Of a stretch of 64,000 nucleotides of DNA, positions 42,984-52,304 are shown piece by piece. The DNA lies in contig NZ_JABWRZ020000001.1 of assembly GCF_014269185.2 (NCBI RefSeq), positions 1,513,001 through 1,577,000 of the forward strand, in the 5' to 3' direction. The stretch's first letter is position 1, and every line of letters begins with the position of its first letter. A program made the position numbers and the translations under genes. Below the pieces are notes generated by a model, which was not told the origin of the DNA, made no database searches, and worked only from the letters and a program-made list of their open reading frames with translations. Source of the stretch: Pseudomonas oryzicola. GTDB lineage: Bacteria > Pseudomonadota > Gammaproteobacteria > Pseudomonadales > Pseudomonadaceae.

Positions 42984-45314
42984 ATGAGCCAGGACCGACA
43001 TATCCGCGACTACAAGGGCGCCGCCGCCGGCTGGGGGGCGCTCAAGAGCGTGACCAGAAGCTGGCTGGGCAGTGACAATGCCTTCAAGAACCTGCGGGCC
43101 ATGCTCAAGACCAACCAGAACGGCGGCTTCGACTGCCCCGGCTGCGCCTGGGGCGAGTCGCCGGAAAACGACATGGTCAAGTTCTGCGAAAACGGCGCCA
43201 AGGCGGTCAACTGGGAAGCCACCGGCCGCTCGGTAGACCCGGCGTTCTTCGCCAGGTACAGCGTCAGCGCGCTGGCCGCGCAGAGCGACTACTGGCTGGA
43301 GTACCAAGGCCGGCTGACCCACCCGATGCGCTACGATGCGGCCACCGACCACTACGTCGAAACCAGCTGGGAAGAGGCGTTCGCCCTGGTCGCCCAACAC
43401 CTGCGCGCGCTGGATTCACCCGACCAGGCCGAGTTCTATACCTCGGGCCGGGCCAGCAACGAGGCGGCGTTCCTCTACCAGCTGTTCGTTCGCGCCTACG
43501 GCACCAACAACTTCCCCGACTGCTCGAACATGTGCCACGAAGCCAGTGGCGTGGGCATGGCGGAAACCCTCGGCGTGGGCAAGGGCACCGTGGTGTTCCA
43601 CGACCTGGAACTGGCCGATGCCATCTTCGTCATCGGCCAGAACCCTGGTACCAACCACCCGCGCATGCTCGAACCGTTGCGCGAAGCGGTCAAGCGCGGG
43701 GCCCAGGTGGTCTGCTTCAACCCGCTGAAAGAGCGCGGCCTGGAGCGCTTCCAGCACCCGCAGCACCCGTTCGAGATGCTCAGCAATGGCTCCGAACCGA
43801 CCAATACCGCCTACTTCCGCCCGGCCCTGGGCGGCGACATGGCGGTGTTGCGCGGCATGGCCAAGTACTTGTTGCAATGGGAGCGCGAAGCCCAGGCCAA
43901 CGGCGAGCCGGCGGTGTTCGACCATGCCTTCATTGCCGAGCATACCAGTGGCATCGACGCCTACCTGGCCACCCTGGACGCTACGCCGTGGGCGCACATC
44001 GTCGAGCAATCGGGGCTGACCCAGGCCGAGATCGAGCTGGCCGCGCGCATGTACCGCAAGGCCGAGCGGGTGATCATGTGCTGGGCCATGGGCGTCACCC
44101 AGCATCGCCACTCGGTAGCGACCGTACAGGAAATCGTCAACCTGCAACTGCTGCGCGGTAATGTCGGCAAACCCGGTGCCGGCCTGTCGCCGGTGCGTGG
44201 CCACAGCAACGTGCAGGGCGACCGCACCATGGGCATCGATGAGAAACCCAGGCCGGCGCTGCTCGACGCCCTTGAAAGGCGCTTCCAGTTCCGCGTGCCG
44301 CGCGCCCATGGGCACAATGCGGTGCTGGCGATCAAGGCCATGGCAGAAGGGCGGGCCAAGGTGTTCATCGGCCTGGGCGGCAACTTTGCCCAGGCCACGC
44401 CGGACACGCCGCGCACCCATGCGGCGCTGCGCAACTGCGCGCTGACCGTGCAGATTTCCACCAAGCTCAACCGCTCGCACCTGGTCACTGGCCGCGACGC
44501 CCTGATCCTGCCCTGCCTGGGGCGTACCGAGATCGACCTGCAGGCCAGCGGGCCGCAAGGCGTGACCGTGGAGGACACGTTCAGCATGGTGCACCTTTCC
44601 CATGGCCAGTTGCGCCCGCGTTCGCCACACCTGCGTTCGGAGCCGTGGATCATTGCCGGCATGGCCCAGGCGACCCTGGGCAAGCGGCCGATCGACTGGG
44701 CGTACGCCGTTGCCGATTACGGCCGCATCCGTAACATGATCGCCGACGTGATCCCTGGCTTCACCGATTTCAATGCGCGCCTGCAGCACCCAGGCGGCTT
44801 CCACCTGGGCAACACGGCGGCCGAACGCACCTGGCGCACGGCCACCGGCAAGGCGCGCTTCAGCCCGCAGCGGTTGCCGGAGCAACTGGTGAATGCCAAG
44901 GTGCTGGCGCGCGGTGACAAGCCCGACCTGATCCTGCAGACCTTGCGCTCGCACGACCAGTACAACACTACCCTGTATGGCCTGGATGACCGTTATCGCG
45001 GGGTGTTCGGCCTGCGTGAAGTGGTATTCGTCAACGAGGTCGACATCCGGCGGATGGGCTTCGAACCGGGCGAGCATGTGGACCTGGTGTCGCTGTGGGA
45101 GGATGGCGTGGAGCGGCGCGTGTCGGGCTTCCGCCTGGTGGCCTACGACGTGCCGGAAGGGCAGGCGGCGGCTTATTACCCGGAGACCAACCCGCTGGTG
45201 CCGCTGGATAGTTATGGCGAGGGAACCTATACGCCGACTTCGAAGTTCGTGGCGATCAAGGTCGAGAAGGCCAAGGCTGGGAATCGGATTGCGGCGGTGG
45301 CGGCTGCGGATTGA
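42984..45314 (+). CDS. YdeP-type molybdopterin-dependent oxidoreductase (FdhF-like)
   Basis: A 776-residue member of the DMSO reductase superfamily closest in type to E. coli YdeP and formate dehydrogenase-like proteins. N-terminal cysteines C51, C54 and C68 (FDCPGCAWGE, KFCENG) may ligate an Fe-S cluster. The Mo-ligand position appears as Cys184 followed by His185 (DCSNMCHEASGVGMAETLGV), where FdhF has Sec-His. No in-frame UGA was needed. MGD-binding blocks (GQNPGTNHPRMLEPL, GLSPVRGHSNVQGDRTMG) and a C-terminal molydopterin dinucleotide domain (about 640-760) follow. The substrate is unknown; E. coli YdeP is linked to acid resistance. The start is ATG 42984 (GAGGA upstream). Confidence 0.86.
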   Translation: MSQDRHIRDYKGAAAGWGALKSVTRSWLGSDNAFKNLRAMLKTNQNGGFDCPGCAWGESPENDMVKFCENGAKAVNWEATGRSVDPAFFARYSVSALAAQSDYWLEYQGRLTHPMRYDAATDHYVETSWEEAFALVAQHLRALDSPDQAEFYTSGRASNEAAFLYQLFVRAYGTNNFPDCSNMCHEASGVGMAETLGVGKGTVVFHDLELADAIFVIGQNPGTNHPRMLEPLREAVKRGAQVVCFNPLKERGLERFQHPQHPFEMLSNGSEPTNTAYFRPALGGDMAVLRGMAKYLLQWEREAQANGEPAVFDHAFIAEHTSGIDAYLATLDATPWAHIVEQSGLTQAEIELAARMYRKAERVIMCWAMGVTQHRHSVATVQEIVNLQLLRGNVGKPGAGLSPVRGHSNVQGDRTMGIDEKPRPALLDALERRFQFRVPRAHGHNAVLAIKAMAEGRAKVFIGLGGNFAQATPDTPRTHAALRNCALTVQISTKLNRSHLVTGRDALILPCLGRTEIDLQASGPQGVTVEDTFSMVHLSHGQLRPRSPHLRSEPWIIAGMAQATLGKRPIDWAYAVADYGRIRNMIADVIPGFTDFNARLQHPGGFHLGNTAAERTWRTATGKARFSPQRLPEQLVNAKVLARGDKPDLILQTLRSHDQYNTTLYGLDDRYRGVFGLREVVFVNEVDIRRMGFEPGEHVDLVSLWEDGVERRVSGFRLVAYDVPEGQAAAYYPETNPLVPLDSYGEGTYTPTSKFVAIKVEKAKAGNRIAAVAAAD

Positions 45315-45349
45315 CGGGCTGCCTGCACGGGCCCTGTCGGCGTACGAAA

Positions 45350-45811
45350 TCAGGAGCGGTGCACCGGGTAAGCCGTGGTGTACTTCATCTGCTCCATGGC
45401 GAAACTGGAGGTGATGTTGGAAAGCCCCTCGGTGCGGGTGATGAGCTTTTTATAGAACCGGTCGTACGCAGCAATATCACCCACCACCACCCGCAGCATG
45501 TAGTCCCAGTCCCCCGACATGCGATAGCACTCCATCACTTCCTCGAATGCGGTCACGGTCGCGGCAAACTGCTCCAGCCAGGCGCTGTCGTGGCGCTGGG
45601 TCTTGAGCTGGACGAACACCGTCAGCCCGAGCCCCAGCCGTTCAGGGTCGAGCAAGGCGACGCGGCCGACAATGTAGCCTTCTTCTTCCAGGCGCTTGAC
45701 CCGCTTCCAGCAGGGGGTAGTGGAAAGGTTGACGGCCTCGGCCAGGTCCTTGAGCGAGATCGCGGCGTCGCGTTGTAGCAAGGTGAGAATGTGCTGGTCG
45801 AAGCTGTCCAT
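45350..45811 (-). CDS. Lrp/AsnC-family transcriptional regulator
   Basis: A 153-residue feast/famine regulator with an N-terminal HTH (DAAISLKDLAEAVNLSTTPC, WKRVKRLEEEGYIVG) and a C-terminal RAM ligand domain (about 65-150). It is divergent from a PLP enzyme gene with about 100 bases between the starts, and probably controls it in response to an amino acid. ATG 45811 was preferred over the longer frame from 45952, which would run into the neighbouring promoter. Confidence 0.88.
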   Translation of the reverse strand: MDSFDQHILTLLQRDAAISLKDLAEAVNLSTTPCWKRVKRLEEEGYIVGRVALLDPERLGLGLTVFVQLKTQRHDSAWLEQFAATVTAFEEVMECYRMSGDWDYMLRVVVGDIAAYDRFYKKLITRTEGLSNITSSFAMEQMKYTTAYPVHRS

Positions 45812-45914
45812 GTCGCGTGCGGCCGTGGAGAAAAATATTTCACAGATTACCCCAAGGCCAGAAGATTTGGGTTGTGCGATAGTGGCAACTTTCACTCTGC
45901 CAATGGGCCTGACC

Positions 45915-47084
45915 ATGTCCGACAAGCCGCGTAACTTCGCCACCCGTACCATTCATGCTGGCGAGCAGTTCAGCGTTGCTGACAATGCCATTTTCCCGGC
46001 GATCGTCACCGCCAGCTCGTTCACCAAGCGTAGCCTGGATGACAAGCCGGAATACTCCTACAGCCGGGTGGGAAACCCCACCCGGCATGCCTACGAAACC
46101 TGTGTCGCCGCCCTTGAAGAAGGCGTAGGTGCGGTGGCCTGTGCCTCGGGTGTGAATGCCACTGCCACCGTGCTGGAGTTGCTGCCCAAGGATGCCCATG
46201 TGGTGGTGATGAACGGCGTGTACGGCGGCACCTTCCGTATCCTGGAAGACTACCGTAGCCGCAGCTCGGGCCTGACCACCACCTACGTCGACCTCAACGA
46301 CCTCGAGGCCGTGGCCGCTGCCATCCGGCCGGAAACCCAGCTGATCTGGATCGAATCGCCGACCAACCCGTTGCTGCACCTGGTCGACATCAAGGCCGTG
46401 TGCGACCTGGCCAAGGCGCGGGGCATCCTCACCTGCATCGACAACACCTTCTGTTCGCCGTGGAACCAGCGCCCCATCACCCTGGGCGTGGACCTGGTCA
46501 TGCACTCGGCCAGCAAGTACATCGGCGGCCATTCCGACCTGACCGGTGGCGTGGTGGTAGCCGCCAATGATGCGTTGCTGGCGCGCCTGCGCCGTATCAG
46601 CATGGCGATTGGCGGCGTGCAGGGGCCGTTCGACTGCTACCTGGCCCTGCGCGGGCTGAAGACGCTGGACGTGCGCATGGAGCGCCAGTGCGCCAATGCC
46701 CTGCAGGTGGCGCGCTTCCTCGAACGCCACGCACAGGTCGAACAGGTGTATTACCCAGGGCTGGAAAGCCATCCGCAGCATGAGCTGTGCAAGCGGCAGA
46801 TGCGCAGTGGCGGGGCAGTGGTGGCGATGAAGGTCAAGGGCGACCGGGCTGCGCTCAACCGCCTGGTGGAGGCGCTGCAGATCTTCGTGCTGGCCGACTC
46901 GCTGGGCGGGGTGGAAAGCATGATCAACCACTCCTGGAGCATGTCGCATTGCTCGCTGAGCCCGGAGCAGAAGGGCGTGATGGGCATCAGCGAGAACCTG
47001 CTGCGGTTGTCGGTGGGGATCGAGGATTACCGCGACCTGGTCGAGGACCTTGATACGGCGTTGAAAGCGCTGGCCACGGTGTGA
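45915..47084 (+). CDS. PLP-dependent Cys/Met metabolism enzyme (cystathionine gamma-synthase/lyase family)
   Basis: A 389-residue trans-sulfuration enzyme. ASKYIGGHSDLTGG contains the PLP Lys, and YSRVGNPTRHAYETCVAALE and ESPTNPLLHLVDIK are family blocks. It could be a cystathionine lyase or synthase, methionine gamma-lyase or O-acylhomoserine sulfhydrylase; residues deciding this were not resolved by eye, though the sequence differs clearly from the well-known P. putida MdeA. The divergent Lrp gene parallels mdeR-mdeA layouts. The start is ATG 45915 or the ATG 12 bases earlier. Confidence 0.85.
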   Translation: MSDKPRNFATRTIHAGEQFSVADNAIFPAIVTASSFTKRSLDDKPEYSYSRVGNPTRHAYETCVAALEEGVGAVACASGVNATATVLELLPKDAHVVVMNGVYGGTFRILEDYRSRSSGLTTTYVDLNDLEAVAAAIRPETQLIWIESPTNPLLHLVDIKAVCDLAKARGILTCIDNTFCSPWNQRPITLGVDLVMHSASKYIGGHSDLTGGVVVAANDALLARLRRISMAIGGVQGPFDCYLALRGLKTLDVRMERQCANALQVARFLERHAQVEQVYYPGLESHPQHELCKRQMRSGGAVVAMKVKGDRAALNRLVEALQIFVLADSLGGVESMINHSWSMSHCSLSPEQKGVMGISENLLRLSVGIEDYRDLVEDLDTALKALATV

Positions 47085-47095
47085 AGCCTGCTGGC

Positions 47096-47121
47096 CCTAT
47101 CGCCGGCAAGCCGGCGATAGG
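47096..47121 (+). terminator. Perfect dyad after the PLP enzyme gene
   Basis: CCTATCGCCGGC and GCCGGCGATAGG with an AA loop, 11 bases after the stop. It lacks a strong T tract on the plus strand, so it may be a REP-like element or a weak terminator. Confidence 0.6.
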
Positions 47122-47147
47122 CTCGGTGAATTCAATTATTTTTTCAG

Positions 47148-47384
47148 TCAGGATTTGGGCGGATGAATGATCCGTTCGATCTTGTCCTTGATCAGCAACC
47201 GCTCCTTGCGCAAACGGTTGACGGCCTCGTCGTTGGTACCGTTGCCTTCGGCGGCCAGCACCTCCTTGTCCTTGGCGTTGTATTCCTTGTGCAGCGCGTG
47301 CAGCGTCTGGTCCTTGTCCATGAGCGCCTGGAATGCATCAGCGGTAACGTGCAGGTCAGCGAGCAGATCATGCGGAACTGGCAT
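47148..47384 (-). CDS. DUF465 (YdcH-type) small helical protein
   Basis: A 78-residue protein, all helical, with the DUF465 pattern LMDKDQTLHALHKEYNAKDKE and NRLRKERLLIKDKIERIIH. Members form short coiled-coil hairpins of unknown function. ATG 47384 follows GAGGTG; the longer frame from 47687 overlaps the CHMI gene on the other strand and is not real. Confidence 0.82.
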   Translation of the reverse strand: MPVPHDLLADLHVTADAFQALMDKDQTLHALHKEYNAKDKEVLAAEGNGTNDEAVNRLRKERLLIKDKIERIIHPPKS

Positions 47385-47498
47385 TTCTTCACCTCTGTCG
47401 GGGTTGGCGAATGGTCCTGACCTTTGAGGATAGTCGGCTTTGCGCAGGTGGGGGACTGGGGTAGGCTGTCGCATCTCCCGTGACCCGGAACCTGCGCC

Positions 47499-47864
47499 AT
47501 GCCTCACCTCAACCTGGAATACAGCGACAACTTGCGCAAGCTCAATGTCGATGTGCTGTTGCTGCGCCTGAACCACGCCCTGGTCGGCAGTGGTCAGTTC
47601 GCCGACGAGGCGGACATCAAGAGCCGTGCCGAAGCCTTCCGGCACTTTCGGGTGGGCACCTCGCCGGGCGAGCGGGCTTTTGTCCATGTGCGCCTGGCCA
47701 TCCTCAGCGGGCGTTCGCCGGAGGTGAAAACGCTGTTGTCCAGCAGCCTGCTCGACGTACTGCGCGAAGCCATCCCCGCGCGGCCAGGGTTGGATATCCA
47801 GCTGTGCGTGGAAGTGCTGGACATCGATCGGGAACCTTACGCCAAGCTGCGCCTGCCAGGCTGA
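47499..47864 (+). CDS. 5-carboxymethyl-2-hydroxymuconate isomerase-like protein
   Basis: A 121-residue tautomerase-superfamily protein (CHMI) with the Pro1 nucleophile after Met removal (MPHLNLEYSDNLRKL) and the ending VCVEVLDIDREPYAKLR-like segment (LCVEVLDIDREPYAKLRLPG). CHMI acts in homoprotocatechuate degradation, but no other gene of that pathway is in the window, so the role here is uncertain. Confidence 0.8.
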   Translation: MPHLNLEYSDNLRKLNVDVLLLRLNHALVGSGQFADEADIKSRAEAFRHFRVGTSPGERAFVHVRLAILSGRSPEVKTLLSSSLLDVLREAIPARPGLDIQLCVEVLDIDREPYAKLRLPG

Positions 47865-48015
47865 ACCGTGGTTTCATGAAGTTCTTTTAATGTAGAAGGC
47901 GTCGGCTAACGGATTTGTTGGCGTCTTTTTCACAAAAAATTGATGGTGCGCTTTCTAGAGTTCGGCCAAGTTTCCGCGGTGCCGCCCAGGCCCTCGGGCT
48001 GGTCCTTACCCTTGA

Positions 48016-49665
48016 ATGCGAACACTGATGCCGAACTTCAAATCCCTGCGGACTGAATGGGTCACGCTGCTGGCCAGCCTTTACCTGCTGATCGGCTTCA
48101 ACTTCTTTCTCTGGCATCATCTCGAACAGGTCGTTCCGCCCGGCTTGCCGGGGCTATGGCTGGGTCTGGCATTCGCCGTGATGATGCTGTTCGCGTTCAA
48201 CCTGATTCTGACCCTGTTGGCCTTCCGCTTCATATTGAAGCCGGTGCTCATTGTGTTGTTCCTGAGTGGTGCCGGTGTTGCCTACTTCATGAACCAGTAT
48301 GGCGTACTTATTGACGCGGGCATGTTCCGCAATATTGCCGAAACCAATGTGGCAGAAGTGCGTGACTTGCTCTCGCTGAAATTTGCCTTGTATATCCTGG
48401 GCCTGGGTGTATTGCCGTCGATCCTGGTATGGAAGACGCCGATCGCCTACCGCGCCTGGCACCGCGAGCTGTTCGGCAAACTGGTGGTCGGCGGTGCCTG
48501 TGTGGTGGCCCTGGGTTCGGTGGCGCTGATCAACTACCAGGGCTTGTCGTCGCTGTTTCGCAATCACCACGAACTGCGCCTGATGCTGACCCCCAGCAAT
48601 ATCGTCGGCGCTTCCTTCGGTTATGTCAGCGAGCGTGTCGGTACTGCTGCGCAGCCATTCCAGCATTACGGCGAAGATGCCAGGCGCGATGCCGCCTGGC
48701 AAAAACATGAGCGCAAGTCGCTGACGGTGCTGGTGGTGGGGGAGAGTGCGCGGGCAGACCATTTCGGGGTGCTGGGCTATGACCGCGATACCACGCCGAA
48801 CCTTGCCCGCGAGCAGGGCCTGCTGGCGTTCTCCGATGTGCACTCCTGCGGCACGGAAACCGCCGTTTCGGTGCCGTGCATGTTCTCCGGCATGCAGCGC
48901 AAGGACTACGATGCCCGCGTGGCGAAGAACCGCGAAGGGTTGCTGGACATCCTCCAGCGTGCCGGCCTGGCCGTGCAATGGCGTGACAACCAGTCGGGCT
49001 GCAAGGGCACCTGCGACCGTGTGCAGTTCATCGATGTCAGCAACCTCAAGGACGCGCAACTGTGCGCGGACGGTGAGTGCCATGACCAGATCCTGCTGCA
49101 GGGCCTGGGCGAGCTGATCGACAACCTCGACCAGGACACCGTGCTGGTGCTGCACCAGATGGGCAGCCACGGCCCGGAATACTTCAAGCGCTACCCGGCT
49201 GCCGATCAGCGCTTCGCCCCGGTGTGCCAGAGCAATGCCCTGGACCAGTGCAGCCAGCAGGAAATCGTCAACGGCTACGACAACACCCTGGCTTATACCG
49301 ACAAGGTGCTGGCCTCGCTGATCGACACCCTGCGCAGCAAGCAGGACAAGGTCGACACGGCGATGATCTACCTGTCCGACCATGGCGAGTCGCTGGGTGA
49401 GTACAACCTGTTCCTGCACGGCACGCCCTACGCCATCGCCCCCGAGCAGCAGAAGCACGTGCCGCTGCTGACCTGGTTCTCCGACAGCTACAAGGACGAC
49501 TTCGGCATCGATACCGACTGCCTGGCCAAGCTCAGCGACGCCCCGTTGTCGCAGGACAACCTGTTCCACTCGATGCTCGGCCTGTTGCAGGTGCACACCG
49601 AGGTCTACCAGCAGTCGCTGGACCTGTTCGCCAGCTGCCGGCCGTGGCTGGCGGCCAAGCGTTGA
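48016..49665 (+). CDS. eptA: Phosphoethanolamine-lipid A transferase (EptA family)
   Basis: A 549-residue inner membrane enzyme. Five N-terminal membrane helices (within about 12-190) precede a periplasmic sulfatase-like domain (about 235-540). LVVGESARADHFGVLGYDRD holds a metal ligand, SCGTETAVSVPCMFSG the catalytic Thr nucleophile, and YLSDHGESLGEYNLFLHGTP further metal ligands. Several Cys pairs fit the family disulfides. It adds phosphoethanolamine to lipid A and can give polymyxin resistance in related species. The start could also be ATG 48028. No two-component regulator is adjacent. Confidence 0.9.
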   Translation: MRTLMPNFKSLRTEWVTLLASLYLLIGFNFFLWHHLEQVVPPGLPGLWLGLAFAVMMLFAFNLILTLLAFRFILKPVLIVLFLSGAGVAYFMNQYGVLIDAGMFRNIAETNVAEVRDLLSLKFALYILGLGVLPSILVWKTPIAYRAWHRELFGKLVVGGACVVALGSVALINYQGLSSLFRNHHELRLMLTPSNIVGASFGYVSERVGTAAQPFQHYGEDARRDAAWQKHERKSLTVLVVGESARADHFGVLGYDRDTTPNLAREQGLLAFSDVHSCGTETAVSVPCMFSGMQRKDYDARVAKNREGLLDILQRAGLAVQWRDNQSGCKGTCDRVQFIDVSNLKDAQLCADGECHDQILLQGLGELIDNLDQDTVLVLHQMGSHGPEYFKRYPAADQRFAPVCQSNALDQCSQQEIVNGYDNTLAYTDKVLASLIDTLRSKQDKVDTAMIYLSDHGESLGEYNLFLHGTPYAIAPEQQKHVPLLTWFSDSYKDDFGIDTDCLAKLSDAPLSQDNLFHSMLGLLQVHTEVYQQSLDLFASCRPWLAAKR

Positions 49666-49683
49666 AGCCAATTGCAGACGGTG

Positions 49684-49765
49684 TGTAGCGGCTTTAGCCG
49701 CGAACACCGGCGAAGCCGGTGCCATCCACCGCGTTGCCTGCATCGCGGATAAATCCGCTCCTACA
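49684..49765. repeat. REP-like inverted repeat
   Basis: TGTAGCGGCTTTAGCCGCGA at the left and CGCGGATAAATCCGCTCCTA at the right, with an internal CACCGGCGAAGCCGGTG hairpin. It fills the gap between the transferase and rnd. Confidence 0.75.
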
Positions 49766-49875
49766 CGCACCACACACGCACAACAGCACCACTGATCGAT
49801 ATCAAGGATGGCCCGGGTTTCACCAGCAGTGCCCGCGCCGTATATACTGCGCGCCAATGTTAGTGGGAGAGCCTC

Positions 49876-51009
49876 GTGGCCATCGAAATACACTGGATCC
49901 GTGACGACCAGAGCCTGGCCGAACACTGCCGGAACTGGCACGAACTGCCCTTCGTCGCCGTCGATACCGAATTCATGCGGGTCGACACCTTCTACCCCAA
50001 GGCCGGGCTGGTCCAGATCGGCGATGGCCAGCGTGCCTTCCTGATCGACCCGTTGCTGATCGGTGACTGGCAACCCTTGGCCGAGCTGCTCGAAGACAGC
50101 CGCGTGGTCAAGGTGCTGCATGCCTGCAGCGAAGACCTCGAAGTCCTGCTGCGCCTGACTGGCAAGCTGCCACAACCGCTGTTCGACACGCAGCTGGCAG
50201 CCGGCTACCTGAACCTGGGCTTCTCCATGGGTTATTCGCGCCTGGTGCAGGAAGTGCTGGGCATCGATCTGCCCAAGGGTGAAACCCGCTCCGACTGGCT
50301 GCAGCGCCCGCTCTCCGACACCCAGGTCAGCTATGCAGCCGAGGATGCCGTGCACCTGGCCGAGCTGTTCAGCGTGTTGCGCCCGCGCCTGTCCGACGAC
50401 AAGTACGCCTGGGTGCTGGAAGACGGCGCCGAGCTGGTCGCCCAGCTGCGCCGCGAAGTCGAGCCCGAAAGCCTGTACCGCGACGTCAAGCTGGCCTGGA
50501 AGCTGGCGCCCCAGCAACTGGCGGTGCTGCGCGAACTGTGCGCCTGGCGCGAGCGCGAGGCACGCAACCGCGATGTGCCGCGCAATCGCATCCTCAAGGA
50601 GCACTCGTTGTGGCCCATGGCCAAGAGCCAGCCGAACAACCTGTCGGCGCTGGCCAGGATCGACGAGATGCACCCGCGCACCATTCGCCAGGACGGAGAG
50701 TTCCTGATCCAGCTGATCCAGCGTGCCGCCAGCCTGCCACCCGAGCAGTGGCCGCCGGCCTTGCCCGAGCCGCTGCCGATCGAGGCCGCCGGTATCCTCA
50801 AGCAGTTGCGTGCCATCGGCCAGGCCGAAGGCGAGCGGCTGGGCATCGCCCCCGAGTTGATGCTGCGCAAGAAAGCCCTGGAAGCGCTGCTCAAGAGCGG
50901 CTACCCCAATGGCCCCTATCAACTGCCCGATTCGCTGCGCGGCTGGCGCCGTGAGCGCATGGGCCAGGCCCTGCTGGATAGCCTGGCAGGCGCCGGAGAG
51001 ACCCGATGA
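49876..51009 (+). CDS. rnd: Ribonuclease D
   Basis: A 377-residue 3'-5' exoribonuclease involved in tRNA 3' maturation. DEDD residues are in [15 protein letters not shown] and [12 protein letters not shown], then [13 protein letters not shown]. An HRDC domain spans about 210-290. The start is GTG 49876 with GGGAGAG upstream. It overlaps ycgL by 4 bases (ATGA). Confidence 0.95.
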   Translation: MAIEIHWIRDDQSLAEHCRNWHELPFVAVDTEFMRVDTFYPKAGLVQIGDGQRAFLIDPLLIGDWQPLAELLEDSRVVKVLHACSEDLEVLLRLTGKLPQPLFDTQLAAGYLNLGFSMGYSRLVQEVLGIDLPKGETRSDWLQRPLSDTQVSYAAEDAVHLAELFSVLRPRLSDDKYAWVLEDGAELVAQLRREVEPESLYRDVKLAWKLAPQQLAVLRELCAWREREARNRDVPRNRILKEHSLWPMAKSQPNNLSALARIDEMHPRTIRQDGEFLIQLIQRAASLPPEQWPPALPEPLPIEAAGILKQLRAIGQAEGERLGIAPELMLRKKALEALLKSGYPNGPYQLPDSLRGWRRERMGQALLDSLAGAGETR

Positions 51010-51299
51010 AACGCATTTGCTCGATCTACAAGAGCCCACGCAAGAACGAAATGTACCTGTACGTGCTCAAGGCCGATGGCCTGCAGCGCGTGCCCGAAGG
51101 CCTGCTGCCGTTCTTCGGCACCCCCATGCACGCCTTCGACCTGGTGCTGACCCCCGAGCGCAAGCTGGCCCGCGAAGACATTGCCAAGGTGCTGGAAAAC
51201 CTCGACAACCAGGGTTACCACCTGCAAATGCCGCCCCCTGAAGACGACTACATCGAGCACCTGCCCGAAGAGTTGCTGCGCCGGAACGACCCGGCCTGA
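51006..51299 (+). CDS. ycgL: YcgL domain-containing protein
   Basis: A 97-residue protein of the YcgL/DUF709 type: [39 protein letters not shown] and [19 protein letters not shown]. The function is unknown; the family commonly sits beside rnd in gammaproteobacteria, as here. Confidence 0.9.
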   Translation: MKRICSIYKSPRKNEMYLYVLKADGLQRVPEGLLPFFGTPMHAFDLVLTPERKLAREDIAKVLENLDNQGYHLQMPPPEDDYIEHLPEELLRRNDPA

Positions 51300-51301
51300 T
51301 C

Positions 51302-52234
51302 ATGCGCGTACTGATTGCTGAGCATGACCATGCTCGTTACGCCGAAATCCTGCGTGCCGCCACGCCTGAACTGGAAGTGCTGACCAGCGGCGACTCCGCC
51401 GAACTGGCCCGCCAGGCGCCACAGTGCCCGGTGTGGCTGGGCCAGCCGGACCTGCTGGCCAGCCTGTTGCGCCAAGGCCACAAGCCGGACTGGATGCAAT
51501 CCACCTGGGCCGGTATCACCCCGCTGCTGGCCGAGGGCCTGCCGCGTGACTATCGCCTGACCCGCGCCGTGGGCATCTTTGGCCAGGTGATGGCCGAGTA
51601 CATGCTCACCTACATGCTGGGCCACGAGCGCGAGGTGCTGTCGCGCCTGGTCAGCCAGGTCGAACGGCGTTGGGACGACCGCCCGGGGCGCACCCTGGAA
51701 GGGCGCAAGGTGCTGATCGTCGGCACCGGCGACATTGGCCAGCGCGTGGCGGAGTTCCTGCAGCCGTTTGGCGTGGTCCTGTACGGTGTCGCCAGCAGCG
51801 CACGCGAACAGGTGCCGTTCGTCGAAGTGGCCGCCTTGGCCGACCTGCCGCGCCTGGTTGGCCAGGTCGACTACGTGCTCAACCTGCTACCGGACACCCC
51901 CGCTACCCACGACCTGTATGACGCGGCGCTGTTCAAATGCTTCCAGCCCAGCGCGCTGTTCATCAATGCCGGGCGCGGGGCGGCGGTGGTCGACGCCGAC
52001 CTGGTCGCGGCGTTGAAGGATGGCCACCTGGCCGGGGCGGTGATCGATGTCTGCCGCCAGGAGCCACTGCCCAGGCAGCACCCGTTCTGGACCGCCTGGG
52101 GCCTGTTGCTGACCGGGCACAGCTCGGCGCCCACCTCGCCGACGGCAATGGTGCGGTTGTTTGTCGAGAATGTGCAGGCGTATGCGGCGGGGCAGGGGTT
52201 GCGCGGCGAAGTGGACTTCGCCCGGGGCTATTGA
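51302..52234 (+). CDS. D-2-hydroxyacid dehydrogenase (GhrA-like)
   Basis: A 310-residue NAD(P)-dependent dehydrogenase. The cofactor motif is GTGDIGQRVAEFLQPFG at about 140-156. The catalytic Arg lies in NLLPDTPATHDL-adjacent sequence, and NAGRGAAVVDADLVAALKDG is the usual Arg/Gly block. LTGHSSAPTSPTAMVRL provides the His region. The family reduces glyoxylate or hydroxypyruvate or related acids. It follows ycgL by 2 bases in the rnd-ycgL operon. Confidence 0.85.
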   Translation: MRVLIAEHDHARYAEILRAATPELEVLTSGDSAELARQAPQCPVWLGQPDLLASLLRQGHKPDWMQSTWAGITPLLAEGLPRDYRLTRAVGIFGQVMAEYMLTYMLGHEREVLSRLVSQVERRWDDRPGRTLEGRKVLIVGTGDIGQRVAEFLQPFGVVLYGVASSAREQVPFVEVAALADLPRLVGQVDYVLNLLPDTPATHDLYDAALFKCFQPSALFINAGRGAAVVDADLVAALKDGHLAGAVIDVCRQEPLPRQHPFWTAWGLLLTGHSSAPTSPTAMVRLFVENVQAYAAGQGLRGEVDFARGY

Positions 52235-52241
52235 CCTTGGT

Positions 52242-52292
52242 TGCCTGTACCGGCCTCTTCGCCGGGCTCGCCCGCGAAGAGGCCGGTACAGG
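52242..52292. repeat. REP palindrome between convergent genes
   Basis: GCCTGTACCGGCCTCTTCGC and its inverse GCGAAGAGGCCGGTACAGGC are nearly head to head with only GGGCTCGCCC-type core between them. It probably terminates both flanking genes. Confidence 0.85.
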
Positions 52293-52304
52293 CAAAAGCA
52301 GGCC

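Noticed and set aside
47385..47687. Longer start for the DUF465 gene upstream of 47384
   Set aside because: It would overlap the CHMI gene on the opposite strand, and the family length is about 75 residues with a good RBS at the chosen ATG.
48154..51039. A long minus-strand frame across eptA and rnd
   Set aside because: Same cause as above: shadow of high-GC coding sequence, with both plus-strand genes clearly real.
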